NCBI GenBank assembly: GCA_014529385.2
Contig: CM043960.1
Coordinates: forward strand, 27,729,896-27,793,895
Length of the DNA: 64,000 nt
From: Adiantum capillus-veneris
Lineage: Eukaryota > Streptophyta > Polypodiopsida > Polypodiales > Pteridaceae
Direction: 5' to 3'
Below the pieces are notes generated by a model. It was not told the origin of the DNA and did no database searches. It worked only from the letters and a program-made list of their open reading frames with translations. Positions 1-11,699 of this stretch are shown here, piece after piece; position 1 is the stretch's first letter; each line of letters opens with the position of its first letter. The position numbers were made by a program, and so were the translations under genes.

Positions 1-559
1 ATCAAAAAACTCAACCATCATACATACTATGCTATATAGCGTATTAGGTCCCCCAGAACTCAAGGAAGATTAGCTTTATGTTATACATGCCACTTACACA
101 ATCAAAATTGCATTTGGATATCAAGAAAGCCACTAAAAAAATCATAAAAGTGCTAATTTGGGCCAAAAAATAGGATTATGCAATTCTTGTAAGTTGGTCA
201 TAACTTTCAATTTTAACACTTAGTTCTCCCTAGAAGCATCAGAATATGTTGAGAACTATGAAGGCTTATTCTCTAGAAATCTAAACCTCACAAATAAGAA
301 GTTTAGAGTGGTATAATTGCAAAAATTTGAGAAAAAGCAAAAAACAGGACCCGTTTTTTCACATAGTTTAGGTTCAAAAATGTTGTGCAAGAGTAAGGGT
401 AATGGTGAGATCAATATTAAAAAAAAGTCAAGTTTTTTTCAGCTCATAAGGAAACTTTGTGGATGTATAGCACCTAGAAACTCATTTTCATAATCTTCAA
501 ATAATTCAAGCAAAATGGTCACTTAATAGGACACAAAAGTGTCCAAGGACATAAAAGTG
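1..559. other. AT-rich sequence without recognisable gene
   Basis: No open frame or protein motif could be recognised on either strand. In element A this is where RNase H should follow the RT remnant, but no RNase H motif is visible, so this part is decayed, deleted or belongs to another repeat. Confidence 0.5.
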
Positions 560-1382
560 TCCTGATACCATTCTAGTGTTAATGGATGATCTATCTCAGC
601 AAATTTTATAATAAACCATCAATAATAATCAACATGCCCCATGAATCTTTGAACTCTCTTATAGTTTGTAGGTGGTGGTAATTTAGCAATGACTTTAATT
701 TTTCTTTCATCTGTGGAAATCCAATTCTTGGACACAACATGCACTAAAATGACTCCATTCTTAACCCAAAATTGGCATTTTAGTCTCTTCTAGTGGTATC
801 ATTAACCTTCTTTAGATCCACACACACTTTGAGTTTCCGATTATTGCTTGGCACAATAAGAGACACCCATTTTGAGGGCTCAATAGGGTATTTAAATCCA
901 CATTTGATAATCTTTTTAAGTTCTTCCTGAATAATATTTGCATGCTTAGGATTCATTGGGTAGGGTCTTTGTTGGACTGTTTTAGTAGTGCTAATCATTG
1001 GAATTGTATGTTGCACTACCGAAGGTGAAATTCCCTTCATGTCATGATATGCCCAAGCAAATATATCCTTGAATTCCTTGAGGATCTCCTGAAGTACATA
1101 TTCCTCAGTTTATGTTAGGTCTTAAGCAATGAAAATAAGTTTGTAGTCCTCACCTAGGTCCACTAACTCTATTTCTTTAACTATCATCCAAACCATTAGT
1201 AGGTGTTCTTTGGGCCTTGTATACAAAACCTTATGCTCCTTTGTGGTGTAGGATTTGAAATGATCCGGTACAGGGTGTAAGCCCATGGGATCTTGTTGTG
1301 TTGTGGATTGTGATTTTGCTTCCACTTCCCTTAGTTGTTGAGCTAACTCTCCATTTTGGCATCTCCTTACAGTACGACTCAA
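560..1382 (-). pseudogene. Element A reverse transcriptase with catalytic core deleted
   Basis: Reading leftwards from 1382, the pre-RT linker ends in LKEFKDIFAWAYHDMKGI, a phrase typical of gypsy polyproteins just before RT. The RT N-terminus follows (QQRPYPMNPKHANIIQEELK, then CVDLKKVND at about 790-815). The sequence then jumps, near 765-779, to the end of the RT and its connection (VHVVSKNWIS, KLPPPTNYKRVQRFMGHV at about 600-760). The roughly 300 bp that should hold the palm domain with the YxDD-type catalytic aspartates is absent, and a stop sits at the junction. The enzyme would have made element cDNA in virus-like particles; this copy cannot. Confidence 0.8.
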
Positions 1383-1626
1383 CTTTGGCTTCTATGTAGC
1401 CTCTAACTGTGCAATGTCAATGGCTTGTGGGTTGCACCACATAACTCTTTGAAGGTATCCACCCCAATTATCTACCAGCTTTTGTGATGAGCATCACATG
1501 CCTCCATATAATTGAGCCATTCTGCGGTAGATTTCTTTTCATTTATCCTAGCACGTACATTCGCTCGATATCGTTGCCTCTTATATTGCTTACTCCTCTT
1601 GTATAATTTTTTATTATGGTTGATCT

Positions 1627-1893
1627 CTAGTGCACAGTCACTAGATTAATTGCTACTTGTGTCTTCTCCTCTCCAAGGTAGATTTTCATGTAGGTACCAA
1701 TGGACCTTGAATGGTTTGTCACCACATTTGCACCAATATTTAACTCAAATTCTTTGTCCTCGGATTCAATTTCAACTAATGATTCCGACTCCAAATCGTG
1801 TGGGCTATAGTCTTTTGAGATACTACTGGTTCCAATGTCAGTCAAGCCTTCATCTTGTAGGTCATTAAAAGATATATGCATAGCCCCTATCAT
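1627..1893 (-). pseudogene. Element A acidic spacer between protease and RT
   Basis: An open stretch rich in Asp, Glu and Ser lies between the protease and RT remnants in the correct strand and order. It has no motif I recognise. Such spacers are common in gypsy polyproteins. The start is arbitrary because the upstream frame is broken. Confidence 0.4.
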
Positions 1894-2129
1894 ATTTAAA
1901 GGACGAGTCGTGGGACTTCGTCCCCCTCAAAAGTCGTCCCTCTATTTCCCTAGGTGTCTATGGTTGCCACTAGGTGGACCCAATCCACGTTGTCAAACTC
2001 ATCCATTCTAGGTAGAACATCCATATAAGGGGAATCTTCCCCAACATCGGTGTACTTTTTACACGTGTAACAATACTGCAATGGGGCCAAGTGAATTATG
2101 TTATCAGATTGATGGTCAATTTTAAATCT

Positions 2130-2787
2130 GTTTCCTAGAGGATGTGCTTGACCAGTCACAAGACTAACTCGAATGACAAAGTCTTGGAGCTATAAGTAGA
2201 CATGGTTTTTAGACCAGTAATGCACCATTTTTTCTTCCCTCATGAAAGGACATCCTAAGATCATTTCAAAGGACATAGTGTGCTTGAAACGATTATAACA
2301 ATGAGGGTGTGCCTTACCTTCTGTCCAAGGACCTTGATCTTGAGATCTTCTAGTATCCCAATAGGTTTAACGATGGTCCCATTGGCTATCTTTACCACTA
2401 TGTTTGTAGTCCCAAGGTGAGGTCTCCCCACAGATTCCAATAATTTTTAGTTACAATGCTAACCCCAGTGCCACCATCAAGGATTTCCTTCATCATTAAT
2501 CCATTGGGAGTGATTGGTAGGGTTGCATTGGATTCATCGCCTTCAAACTAGTATCCCAACTTGTTAATAGGTATTTCAACAACAAAGTTCTCGTACATAT
2601 TGGGTTGTGGATTTAAGGTTTCCTCCTCTACTGGCACTTCATTAGACCTATCTATCGGTGCAAATTGTGGTAACCCAACCTTTAGTTCTCCATTGAGGAA
2701 AGCTCGAAGAGCTAGGAATAGCTCGGGGTCTTCATATAGTTTAGACATGATGGTGGTTCTAACTTTTGAGGTAATGAGATTCATCAA
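2130..2787 (-). pseudogene. Element A retropepsin-like protease remnant
   Basis: In the minus-strand reading, the phrase PNGLMMKEILDGGTGVSIVT (about 2460-2520) matches the active-site region of the better preserved protease in element B (MAILDSGAGVAIAT). Further on, ANGTIVKPIGILEDLKIKVL corresponds to the flap side. The catalytic motif reads D-G-G rather than D-S/T-G. Several frameshifts follow. The enzyme would have cut the Gag-Pol polyprotein; this copy is dead. Confidence 0.7.
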
Positions 2788-2833
2788 TTTGGGGTGGTTC
2801 TAACTTTTGAGGTAATGAGATTCATCAATTTGG
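2752..2833. repeat. Perfect 41-bp tandem duplication
   Basis: Positions 2752-2792 and 2793-2833 are identical and directly adjacent. Forty-one is not a multiple of three, so the duplication shifts the reading frame of element A between gag and protease. Confidence 0.95.
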
Positions 2834-3461
2834 TAATATTTAACATACTTTTTGGCCTTCAATCCCTTGACATGGGGAAGATGGGATCTCCATTTATTCA
2901 ATTGGGTCAGGTAATCCCTCTGTAAACATTCTCTCCAACAAGAAGGGAGTACACCCACTTCCCAATGACTTAAAGTCACTTTCTTCTTGGATGACACTAG
3001 GTATGGCTAGTGGTCTATGGTCTTTGTGAATTTGATTTTGTGTAGAAAACATTGTGTCTATAATTTGGATCTTCCTAGGTGTTGGTTATAGCTCCCTTTG
3101 GGTCTCATCTACCAAACGCCTTAACTGCTTGATTCGCTTAATCTCCTCTATAAGGTTTGGGCAAGTTCCGATCTTCTTCCTATGTTCCATGGGTTGTGTC
3201 CATTGTGGCTCATCATGTTCCTCCTTGTTTTTTTTCTTTTCTAATGATCGTTTTAGTCTTCACAGTCTCACTTGAATCACAAATGTTCAACGTTGTTCAT
3301 ATACATAGGGTCGTCACTAGTCCCTATGTTAGTCTTTGAACTTGGGTTTGAATTTGTTACCCTTGTGATATCTTCCGTCGTGTTTTCTTCTTCTTCTTGG
3401 ACTGGGCGATTGATGCCATGTCTCTTTCTTCAAGATTAAAATTTTCCTTTTGGAGCATCAA

Positions 3462-3839
3462 TCATGTGAGTACGTTTACTGGTACCACCAATGTACTTTG
3501 TGATGGTGCCTCAATAATCTCAATTAAGTTCAATGGATTTATCCTTGGTGCATTTGGATTATTAGGACATTGGACAATCAGATGATCTATGCCACATTGA
3601 TTACACATGAGTATCAGCATTGTAGATGCGCTCCCTTGATAGGTATGCACTAGTGTGGCATTCTTTTGTAGTCTATTAGGACACCCAGCTACACGATGTG
3701 GACCTGCACACTCATAACATTGAAGAGGTGGTCTCTTGGTAGTGAGATTGATATTTTGTCCTATACATTTGCAAGAGAAGCTACTGGATAAATATGTTGG
3801 ACTTGTCCCCGTTAGTCCTCCATGTAGTATTGTGGACAC
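3462..3839 (-). pseudogene. Element A Gag nucleocapsid with two zinc knuckles
   Basis: The minus-strand translation has two CCHC-like knuckles: CYECAGPHRVAGC and, 31 residues on, CNQCGIDHLIVQC. Both fit CX2CX4HX4C. Element B Gag has the same paired arrangement (CYKCGGDHFMNVC and CTECGVTHFIEGR), so A and B have related gag genes. The domain binds element RNA during packaging. The surrounding frame is broken. Confidence 0.8.
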
Positions 3840-4298
3840 TCTTCAAGTGCATCGATCCCATAGGCAATATTAGGGTCTATATCTTCCTCATAGCCTTCCA
3901 AACAAGAACTAGATAGCTTGTAACCCATATGATTCACAAGGTTGACTCTTGGATGTGGGGCTATGGTCCTATGGTAGCGGTGTAGCTTGAGCAACATTTT
4001 GGGCTGTAGGAACCATGTGTTGTGATAGTTGTTCAACAGGTTGGGGTAGGCATCAATGCAGAAACTTGAGATGAATCAATCCAGGCCAAGGGTGGCCTAT
4101 TCTCCATCACAGTTTTGAACATTATACAATCCTTAGCTTGGTGATGGTACGTACCATATGCAGTGCAATTCTTGTTGATTTTAATTTAAATGTAGGGCAC
4201 TCACTAGTGCTATGTGGACCAAAGCAGACTGAGCACCATTTTTGTTCCCTTCTTGGATACATATGATTATTTTGTGAGGCACCATTATTTCTAAGCCT

Positions 4299-5003
4299 TT
4301 ATTGAATGGCCTTAGTGAGATCTGCTAAAGTAAGCTCAGATACATTTGGCTTTTTAACAATAGGCTTTATGGTCATTGGCTCATGCCGCGATGCTTGCAA
4401 GCTAGTAGATTTAGGCTCAACACACACTCTTTCTCCTTGAATCATTAAATTGTCCTCCAATTGGACTACGTTGGTGGTGACTACTTCCCAAGTGGTGATA
4501 CCTCTAATGAATAGGCCATTATAGATATCCTCATGTCGTAGTCCCCTGATGAATCTATCAAGCAATTGGTTATTATTGAAGCGCTCATTTTGATTAGAAC
4601 AAGAATTCAAATGCTTCAAGCGACTAATAAAGTCTCTCACTAACTCCCTTTCCTCTCATTGGGCTTCATGGAGCTGACATGCTACACCTCAAAGCCCTCC
4701 CTCTCACATATACACCTTTAGGAACAATCTTCAAAGAGTAGGGTAAATCATTTTCTCTTCTATTCTTAAGGTCCTGTACCAATTCTCTGCCTTCCCACTT
4801 AGAGTCAAGCTCAAAGCTTCGTATTTATGTAGTTTATTGTGCTCTTCCAAGGAATCATATACATGCTCAAATACCTCAATATGCTTTCTAACATCCTTGT
4901 CTCCACTGTATTTTTGTGTGAGCTTGGCCACTTGTACTGCCTTACTCCTAGACTCTCTATCAGACGTTGGAGAGGGGGAATGGGGAACACGTCCAACCCA
5001 CAA
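4299..5003 (-). pseudogene. Element A Gag capsid region
   Basis: Two overlapping-frame segments resemble a retrotransposon Gag capsid: 5003-4731 contains KYSGDKDVRKHIEVFEHVYD and the WYRTL motif, and 4640-4299 contains RDFISRLKHL and LLDRFIRGLRHEDIYNGL. They are separated by a frameshift near 4650-4730. The capsid forms the cytoplasmic virus-like particle. Upstream of 5003 no start codon with a matching N-terminus is adjacent. Confidence 0.7.
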
Positions 5004-5173
5004 ACGGAGCTACCTCCTATAGCTCAGGGCATATACAACACCCCAATCCACTCATTGAGCACCTTTGACTCACACAATTAACCACAACTCGACGCACTCA
5101 TGCTCAAACAGACCATCAATCAACTCACTAGCATAAAATGGTTGCAATTTACCATCTGCCCTTGCACACAAAC

Positions 5174-5175
<2 letters not shown>
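5004..5175. other. Spacer with no recognisable gene
   Basis: Short non-coding stretch. It shares the string ACAACACCCCAATCCACT with 46.06 kb, which hints at a common repeat edge. Confidence 0.4.

Positions 5176-5261
<86 letters not shown>
5176..5261. repeat. (CT)n microsatellite
   Basis: Uninterrupted CT dinucleotide array of about 43 units. Open frames reported across it on both strands are artefacts of the repeat. Confidence 0.98.
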
Positions 5262-5265
<4 letters not shown>

Positions 5266-6393
5266 ACACACATTCATTGGGGGGGTGCACCCACCATCAC
5301 ACACCTGGTACCACACGCAACAGAGCAGAGAAGGAGAAGGGGAGAAGGAATAGCACGACAAAAACGACCATCTTCAATGGGGGGACATCATTCTTTGCTC
5401 GAAAGACACCATAGCCACACTCGGCTTCACAAAATACATAGGGGGAGGCGCCCTCTTTGCCCTCTACAGACAACCACTCCTTGTTGGCTCTTTCCCTAAA
5501 GGTACACACCCTATTCCTGGGAGCAAAAAAGCCCCTAAAATGTTTTAAAAAAAACTTAATAGGGAGGAAGCATCCATTTTTGGCATTTTTGTCATTTTCT
5601 AACACTTGGCACCATGTTGCATGGTTTCTCTCTTACTACACTGCATGTGCCGTAGGAATTCCCTCCCCTTATGAGCAATAGCGACATCGCTATTTGGGCG
5701 GGGGGGGGCACCTTGCCCTAAAAACAACTTGTCCCTAGTGGGTGCGGGACTGAACCCCTAAGGGCATGCCATGTCACCATTGTGCAACCCCAACTGTCGG
5801 GGCTGTGGCCACACCAGTGGGCGTGCTCACTGCACCGCCCCCTCCTCCAAAACTAGTGCAGAGTGCCGCCCGGACCATCACCAGCACAGAGCCCCAAGGG
5901 GGCCACCATTGCCATGAGCTCCAGCTTCTTCGCATGCTCTTAAGGGAGGTCACACCCTAGGCCATATAGCATGTGCAATTGATGCCGCCCTGCACATACG
6001 GAATTAACTCGGGCCACATGACTCTTTGTGAGTGTTTGCCCTTGGAGCCTTCGAAGCTCCTCAAAAATTCCCCCATTTAACTAGAAAAGCCTTTTTTGCT
6101 TGCATTGGATGCCCTACTATATCTTGCTCAGTAGCCCAATGACCGGAACAAAAATTCCTCCGGACCTTCTCGGTCCTATGCTTTAATTCCCCTCGTGTTC
6201 GCCAAACCTTAACTTTCCTGGTCCGCAATCCGAGGCGACCAAAATTTTAAAAAAATCATTTGCAAACACTTCATCTTCAACTACCCCACGATGTAGCCTA
6301 AAAAACGCTAGATGGCACGATTTTCCATGCAGTCAAGTGGGCTCAAACTCAGCCCCTGTCAAAAATTCAATTCATCATAACTTGCTATTTAGA
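5262..6393. other. GC-richer repeat-like stretch without gene
   Basis: Contains a G run near 5699-5708 and several short open frames with no motif and biased composition. No domain, RNA gene or terminal repeat could be recognised. It is the left flank of element B, continuous with 35951 onward before B inserted. Confidence 0.5.
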
Positions 6394-6398
6394 GCTCC
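6394..6398. repeat. Element B target-site duplication, left copy (GCTCC)
   Basis: The five bases GCTCC directly precede the TG start of the left LTR. The same five bases follow the CA end of the right LTR at 35946-35950. This is the size expected for gypsy integration and proves that B is one insertion unit. Confidence 0.92.
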
Positions 6399-7353
6399 TG
6401 TTGAGCGGAGGACCACACCTATACATTTTTGCTCACAATCATGTTTTTGTAAACACTTATTGTAATAAATGTCTTTCCGACATTTCATTTTTTTCATGTA
6501 GCCGATTCATTGTAATTAGCGGGACTCAATTGAGCTTCCAGCTTGTATTCCCCAAGTAGTTTCACCTACTTATGTAATTAGATTAGAGATGTTTTCACAC
6601 CTCCAAGGGTGAGGCATAAGAGCCAAATTTTTTAAACCTAAGGACACAATTTTGAATCATGAATCAAGGTGAGTTTTTGAGCGTCGTGACTGTGTTTGAG
6701 AGAGAGTGTGTGTGTGAGAGAGAGAGAGTCTATCCTCTTGCTACGCGAGCTACGGAGCCGCCATTGGAGAAGCGACACCGCCATTGTGTTAGCAATGGCG
6801 AGAGCTACGCACCAATACCAAGAGTGCGCACATTAGGCTTCTACGCAAGGTGATCTCCCACGAGCTTCTATGTGATTTTTCTCCCTACCTATGTGTCACA
6901 ATTGAGCGTGCCATATATCTATAGAAGCACAGTAAGCAGAGCTACACATTAGTACCATCGGAGTCAAGATTCGGTCACCTGTATTTTCAGCCTGTCTTCA
7001 TACGTGTCTATCGCACGGAGTGGTTACAGGTTGAGATTGTATTGTAGATTCATAGGGTATTGTCCTTACATAGTGTAGAGACCCGCCTTTGAGTTTGAGG
7101 CTGATTCGATGACTCTAGATCATGTTTCCGATAGCATTTGTTCGTAGTAAGGATTTCAAACACTTGCGTATTTGAGAACTTAGATTTGATTTCCTTGGTA
7201 GTGATTGTCGTTATAAGGTCGAGTAGGTGATTTGACACTCATCTATTTGTTTCCACGCGCCTGTGGGTCAAGCTCCATCCTCGGCTGACATTCTTGTTTG
7301 TCGGTTGAGTTCTCGCTATCATAGCCACTGCTAGCGGTGTAATCGCCACAACA
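6399..7353 (+). repeat. Element B 5' LTR
   Basis: 955 bp, TG...CA ends, aligned along its length with 34973-35945. It holds a short AG/GT-rich run near 6696-6729, which is an expanded (AG)n array in the right LTR. The TATA-like site of the right LTR (TATAAGA) reads GCATAAGA here, near 6614, so this promoter copy is probably weakened. Confidence 0.93.
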
Positions 7354-7355
7354 TT

Positions 7356-7373
7356 TGGCACCGCTACCGGGGA
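7356..7373 (+). promoter_or_regulatory. Element B primer-binding site
   Basis: TGGCACCGCTACCGGGGA begins two bases after the 5' LTR. It resembles the tRNA-Asp type PBS common in plant gypsy elements (TGGCGCCGTTGCCGGGGA) with three differences. It would prime minus-strand DNA synthesis. Confidence 0.85.
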
Positions 7374-8940
7374 CGAGAGCCCAAAGTAGGTGACCTTAGA
7401 CTAATCCTACGAGGTGATTTGTTTTTCTACTTTTTATATTTTAGTTAGAAAGGTCTAGGAGTGGTGGACTCCGAGGATCTTTGAGAGGTACTAGGAAACT
7501 TGTGGTATTCCTGGGTCTTTCGTGTTTGACAGTTTTTTAGTTAGATTAGATTGATTTTTGTTGGTGTTGAGTGGTTATTGAGATTGAATTATTTACTAGT
7601 CTGTGTGTGGCAGTGAATCTCTTTATACTCACAATTGCAAAAACCTATTTTATGATTAGAAGTAGCTTAGGTAGGACTTGATTTGATCCTGATCTAGAGC
7701 TATTAATCAGTGATTTATTTGCTTGATGTGTTTGTTTGCATGTTAGATCACTAAACCATTGATTTGGTAGTGAAACTTGCATAAACAAAGTTCAGAGAAA
7801 TTTTCTGTGAGACTGAGTGTTGTTGAGCACTTAGGAGAGCTCTTGGAAGAGTTCTGTGTTGAAAAACTGGAATTCTACAACTTTAGACATCATACGCGTA
7901 TGATGTCTTAGGGGCTAAACAGAGACCAAAAAAGAAAATTTGACATTACCAGAGTGTTCAAAAGGGGGGTTATACCTTAAGATCAACTTAAAACAAGGGC
8001 TTTAACAACCCTAGAAACTCAAAATACCAAGTCAGAGTGCAAAAAACGCAAAGAATAGGGAAAATTGATTCAGAGCTCATTTTTGCATTCAGACTTGATA
8101 AAAACACTTGAAACTCAAAGATAAACACTTGGAGAAGCTTAAAATTGAAAATTGGGCAAATCTGGGCAAAAAGACATCATACGCGTATAATGTCTTTTGG
8201 CACTTACTGAAGTGATTTTTTAAATTTGACTTGACAAGGTTGTTACAAATACTGTGCAAAGCTCAAATATCAATTTTGGGCTGAAATTGGGCAAAAAGAC
8301 ATCATACGCGTATAATGTCGTTTTCCTAATTCTGGGCATATTTTGATATTTTGCTATCACATATCCTTTGTACTAGTTGTTTAGAGCTTGTATTTCAAGT
8401 TTCATGTCATTTGGATCACATTTGACCCCAAGTAGGTCAAAAATTGAGAAATTGCCAAGAAAAACCTAATCCGGCCATAACTTGCACAAATAGAGTTCAA
8501 ATTGAATTTTGTGAGTGGACAGAGTATAAGGGTGCTACTGGGAGTGAACAAAGCAAAAATATCCAAAATTTGTGAAAAAAGACATCATACGTGTATAATG
8601 TCTTTTTGAGCAAATCTGATACAAAATTTTCACTTGAGGTAACAGAAGTCTTCCAACTGACAACAAACCATTTGACCAAGTATCATTCAGTTTGGATCAC
8701 TTTTGATCACAGAGAATTGGGATAAACAAACTGCCGAAACTAAAAAGTTAGATTCCTCTAGGGGGATTGATGAATTTGAGATCCGGTAGATATCTCCAGA
8801 ATAACCAACCGAGACAAAGAGAACAAGCGAGTGTTATATCAACCAAGTAGAGTGTAAACCAAGGTGTAGTACGACCATTAGAGCTGATCCTTGAAGAAAT
8901 TATTACCGATACTTCTTCAGAGAGATCTTACGAGTATTTC
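7374..8940 (+). other. Element B untranslated leader
   Basis: About 1.6 kb between the PBS and gag with no long frame. It carries four copies of a 24-bp palindrome (annotated separately), two of them preceded by the string GGGCAAAAAGACATC, which suggests that the leader grew by local duplication. Confidence 0.7.
7885..8603 (+). repeat. Four dispersed 24-bp palindromes in the element B leader
   Basis: At 7885-7908 the sequence AGACATCATACG is followed at once by its exact reverse complement. Near-identical copies lie at 8172-8195, 8297-8320 and 8580-8603. These three share one substitution (GTATAATG for GTATGATG); the third also ends in G and the fourth has GTGT for GCGT. Flanking A and T runs lengthen the second hairpin. 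Possible roles are a dimeric protein site, an RNA dimerisation or packaging hairpin, or none. Function is inference only. Confidence 0.9.
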
Positions 8941-10962
8941 ATGGAACACTTGGGACATTTAAACCTAAACGAAAGAGAAAACATGGCAGCAGGACCATCA
9001 AACCCTTCACCCACAATGAAGCTATTGTTCGTCAAGTATCAGTATGATAAGAAGCAAGGTGCCAAGATCTACAAAGATGGTATGGACCGCTACTGTGTGA
9101 AAATAGAAGATAGACCGAGTGAGTTCAAGGACTTAGTGCCTATGAGCTATAGCGGAGATAGGTACCTAGATGATGAAGGTATCATGTACTTGGTAGTCAT
9201 GAATCCTAACATTGTGGAAAAGTGGGGATTGATGGGCACGAAAGCCAAAGTAGATGAGGAACCTATGGAGAAAGCACCAACAATGAGCTTCCCTAATGGG
9301 GGATTAAGGCGAGAAATGAAAATTTGAGAATAATGGAGAGGAAGATCTCTATTATAGATGTGAGGAACCCTACGTCGATGAGTTGACAGAGAAGAAAAGA
9401 CTTTATGTCTTCACCTATACAAAGGGATCGGAAACAAAAAATTTTGCATACGACAAGTATGGAAGGATATACATACTTTGGGGGACCACTCCACCATTAT
9501 TATGTCACTCCAAGCCCACTGAGACCAGCACCTACAACTGTCATGCCAGACGCGATGGCAACAGGTGGAGAGAGGACTCATGTAACTGAATCTTTCAGTC
9601 GACCTCATTATTTTATGCCAAGCCCCATGGGAATATCACATTCCAGAGAATCAATTTCTATGAATCGAGGTAGTGTGGTTCCTATCTCTATGCCGAGGAA
9701 TTTTCAAAAAGAGGGATCAAACACAACACGGTATCCCAAATATATGCTTTCAAACAGAAGGAGCAAGAAAAGGTGAAGGAAGCTTTGCTTTGCTTCAAAC
9801 AATACATAGAGAGATGTCCAGTACGGGAACGATTGCAAGATGATAGACTATCTGCCTCTTTATAGAAGGGCTGAGAAATGACACTCTCAAGAAAGACTTG
9901 CACCTGAAAGCTTGTACAAGTTTTGAGCAAGTGACCAGAGAAGCATTGTACTTAGTGGATAATTGTGCGGTTTATGGAGAGGTGACAACGGATACTGATG
10001 TCGCATCCAGTAGCTCATCATCCGTAGCTAGCGAGACCACCACTAAGAATAATGTCCAAACAACCACAGTGCCGAACATGGAACAAATGATAGAGGACGC
10101 TATAAGGAGATTAGCACCATACCCTAAACCAATGCCAAAACTAACGAAATGGTGTGCGATTGAACAAAAATGGACGGATCACTCAACAAAGAAGTGCTAT
10201 TACAACAAGGGTTATGCGAAGGAGCGTCAGTATGCGCCTCTAGGTCAAATAGCACCACCTGAGGTACATCCATTACCTCAATACCCAACGGGAAATGTAC
10301 CAGGACCTATGGGGATAGAAAAACCACAGCCGATATTGGGGCAACAACCACCTCTACCAGGAGCGAGACCAGTGGGAATTAGATATGCACCCACCCTTGA
10401 GAATCAGGAAGAACAAGCTTTAGTGCCTGTTCAAACTTATTACGAAGATTCTGGTGCACTCATGGCTCCTACTGTGTACTACCCACCTGAAGAACCAAAA
10501 CAACCAGAACCTTGGAGCATGATGGGAAATGTTGGACCACCAACATTCGCACACGCCTCAGATGAAGAGAGGTATAGCTTGGACCCAAGAACACTTATGT
10601 TCATAGATCATGGAGGGTTGTCAGACCAAAGACCAGCTTATCCACAAAGGGCAAATCAAGGGACACAAAGACCTGCATTAGGACCCTGTTATAAGTGTGG
10701 AGGTGACCATTTTATGAATGTTTGTCCACACACAAAGATCACTAGAATAAATTCAAATTGCACAGAGTGTGGTGTCACTCACTTCATTGAGGGTCGTTCA
10801 AAGAATCCCAACAAAGTGCAAAAGACGACATTGAACATACTAGAGTCAATTCCTACTAGCAGTGGGTCTGAAAATGAAACTTTGATACCAACGCAAGTTG
10901 TTACTAGAGCTCAAGTGAACATTAGGAAAAATATGAACCCTCTAGGGGCCCTTTGGGATTAA
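8941..10962 (+). pseudogene. Element B Gag (frameshifted)
   Basis: The start at 8941 opens a frame (MEHLGHLNLN...) to 9327. The coding sense then continues through other frames to 9897 and returns to the first frame for 9898-10962. The last segment holds a Pro-rich linker and two zinc knuckles, CYKCGGDHFMNVC and CTECGVTHFIEGR, the second with Arg in place of its last Cys. The C-terminus ends NPLGALWD with a stop at 10960-10962. Gag would form the particle and bind RNA. At least two frameshifts make this copy defective. Related to the Gag of element A by its paired knuckles. Confidence 0.75.
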
Positions 10963-10996
10963 GGTTAATTAGAGGCCAGCCAATGAGAAGAGGGTG

Positions 10997-11006
10997 GTGG
11001 ACACAC
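10997..11006. repeat. Direct repeat GTGGACACAC, possible left edge of cassette D
   Basis: The ten bases GTGGACACAC recur at 31512-31521 in the same orientation, and both are followed within a few bases by TATGC. The two copies sit close to where element B sequence stops and resumes. It may be a target duplication or chance; I found no matching terminal inverted repeats next to it. Confidence 0.3.
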
Positions 11007-11085
11007 TCTATGCCCTCAAAAATGTAGGGGGACAAACTAGTCTTACACTTTTTAAATGGGCTCTTACCTAGTGAGAAGGTGGGGT

Positions 11086-11121
<36 letters not shown>
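11086..11121. repeat. 36-base poly-G run
   Basis: Uninterrupted G homopolymer preceded by GGTGGGGT. It lies near the left edge of D. The length is unlikely to be exact, because homopolymers this long are poorly called by sequencers. Confidence 0.95.
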
Positions 11122-11122
<1 letters not shown>

Positions 11123-11699
11123 ACCTCCAATTTCCCTCCTTTTTGATCCGGTTTTGAAAAAATCCCAAAAATATGAAATTTTTCAAAAATTTCAAAACTC
11201 AAATTTCATCTTCTGAAAACCCCCCTAAAACTATTTTATGGTCAAAAAAGCATTTTTTGATCTCAAAAAGTCAAAACGTGCATCCAAAAACCCTAAAATT
11301 TAAAATTTTTAAAAAACTTTTAAAAAATCTTTTTTTGCTATCCAGAGCTCTCCCAAAATTAGTTATTAGGCAAAAAGGGATTTTCTCTCTCTAGAACCCC
11401 TTTTCCAACCCCTCCTTGGTTGCAACCATCACACTCATCCTCTACTCCAACACTCTCTCTCTTTACACCATCTCCATTGCTGCAGCAAGGAAGCTCCTCT
11501 CTCCTCCCCTACCACCTTCCATTGCCACACCAAGCAAGGCTTATCCACCTTCTCCTCCTAGTGCCACACCAAGCAAGGGTTGTCCACCTTCTCCTCCCAT
11601 TGCCACAAGGGTTGACCATTTTCTCATATCACTTTATCACACCTACATTGTAGCAACAAGCAAGGTTCTTCTCCTCCTCCTAGTTTGCTTTGCTCAACC
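11122..11699 (+). other. A/T-rich end of D and pyrimidine-rich leader of orphan gene 1
   Basis: 11150-11350 consists of short A and T runs. From about 11395 the plus strand is rich in C and T and has an imperfect tandem repeat at about 11515-11610 (CCACACCAAGCAAGG followed by CCACCTTCTCCTCC, twice). I see no clear TATA box. This is probably the promoter and 5' UTR of the gene starting at 11700. Confidence 0.5.

Larger units (their letters stand above)
1..5003 (-). mobile_element. Element A: degenerate Ty3/gypsy retrotransposon
   Basis: Fragments on the minus strand follow the gypsy order gag capsid, zinc knuckles, protease, pre-RT linker, reverse transcriptase when read from 5003 down to about 560. 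All reading frames are broken by stops and frameshifts. No LTR was identified for it inside 1-5003; the RNase H and integrase would lie to the left of the window or are lost. Its gag N-terminus may continue at 36.4-39.0 kb, across the insertion of element B. This is an old, non-functional copy. Confidence 0.8.

Noticed and set aside
5070-5414. Open frames across the (CT)n array on both strands
   Set aside because: They encode only Ser-Leu or Arg-Glu repeats from the microsatellite.
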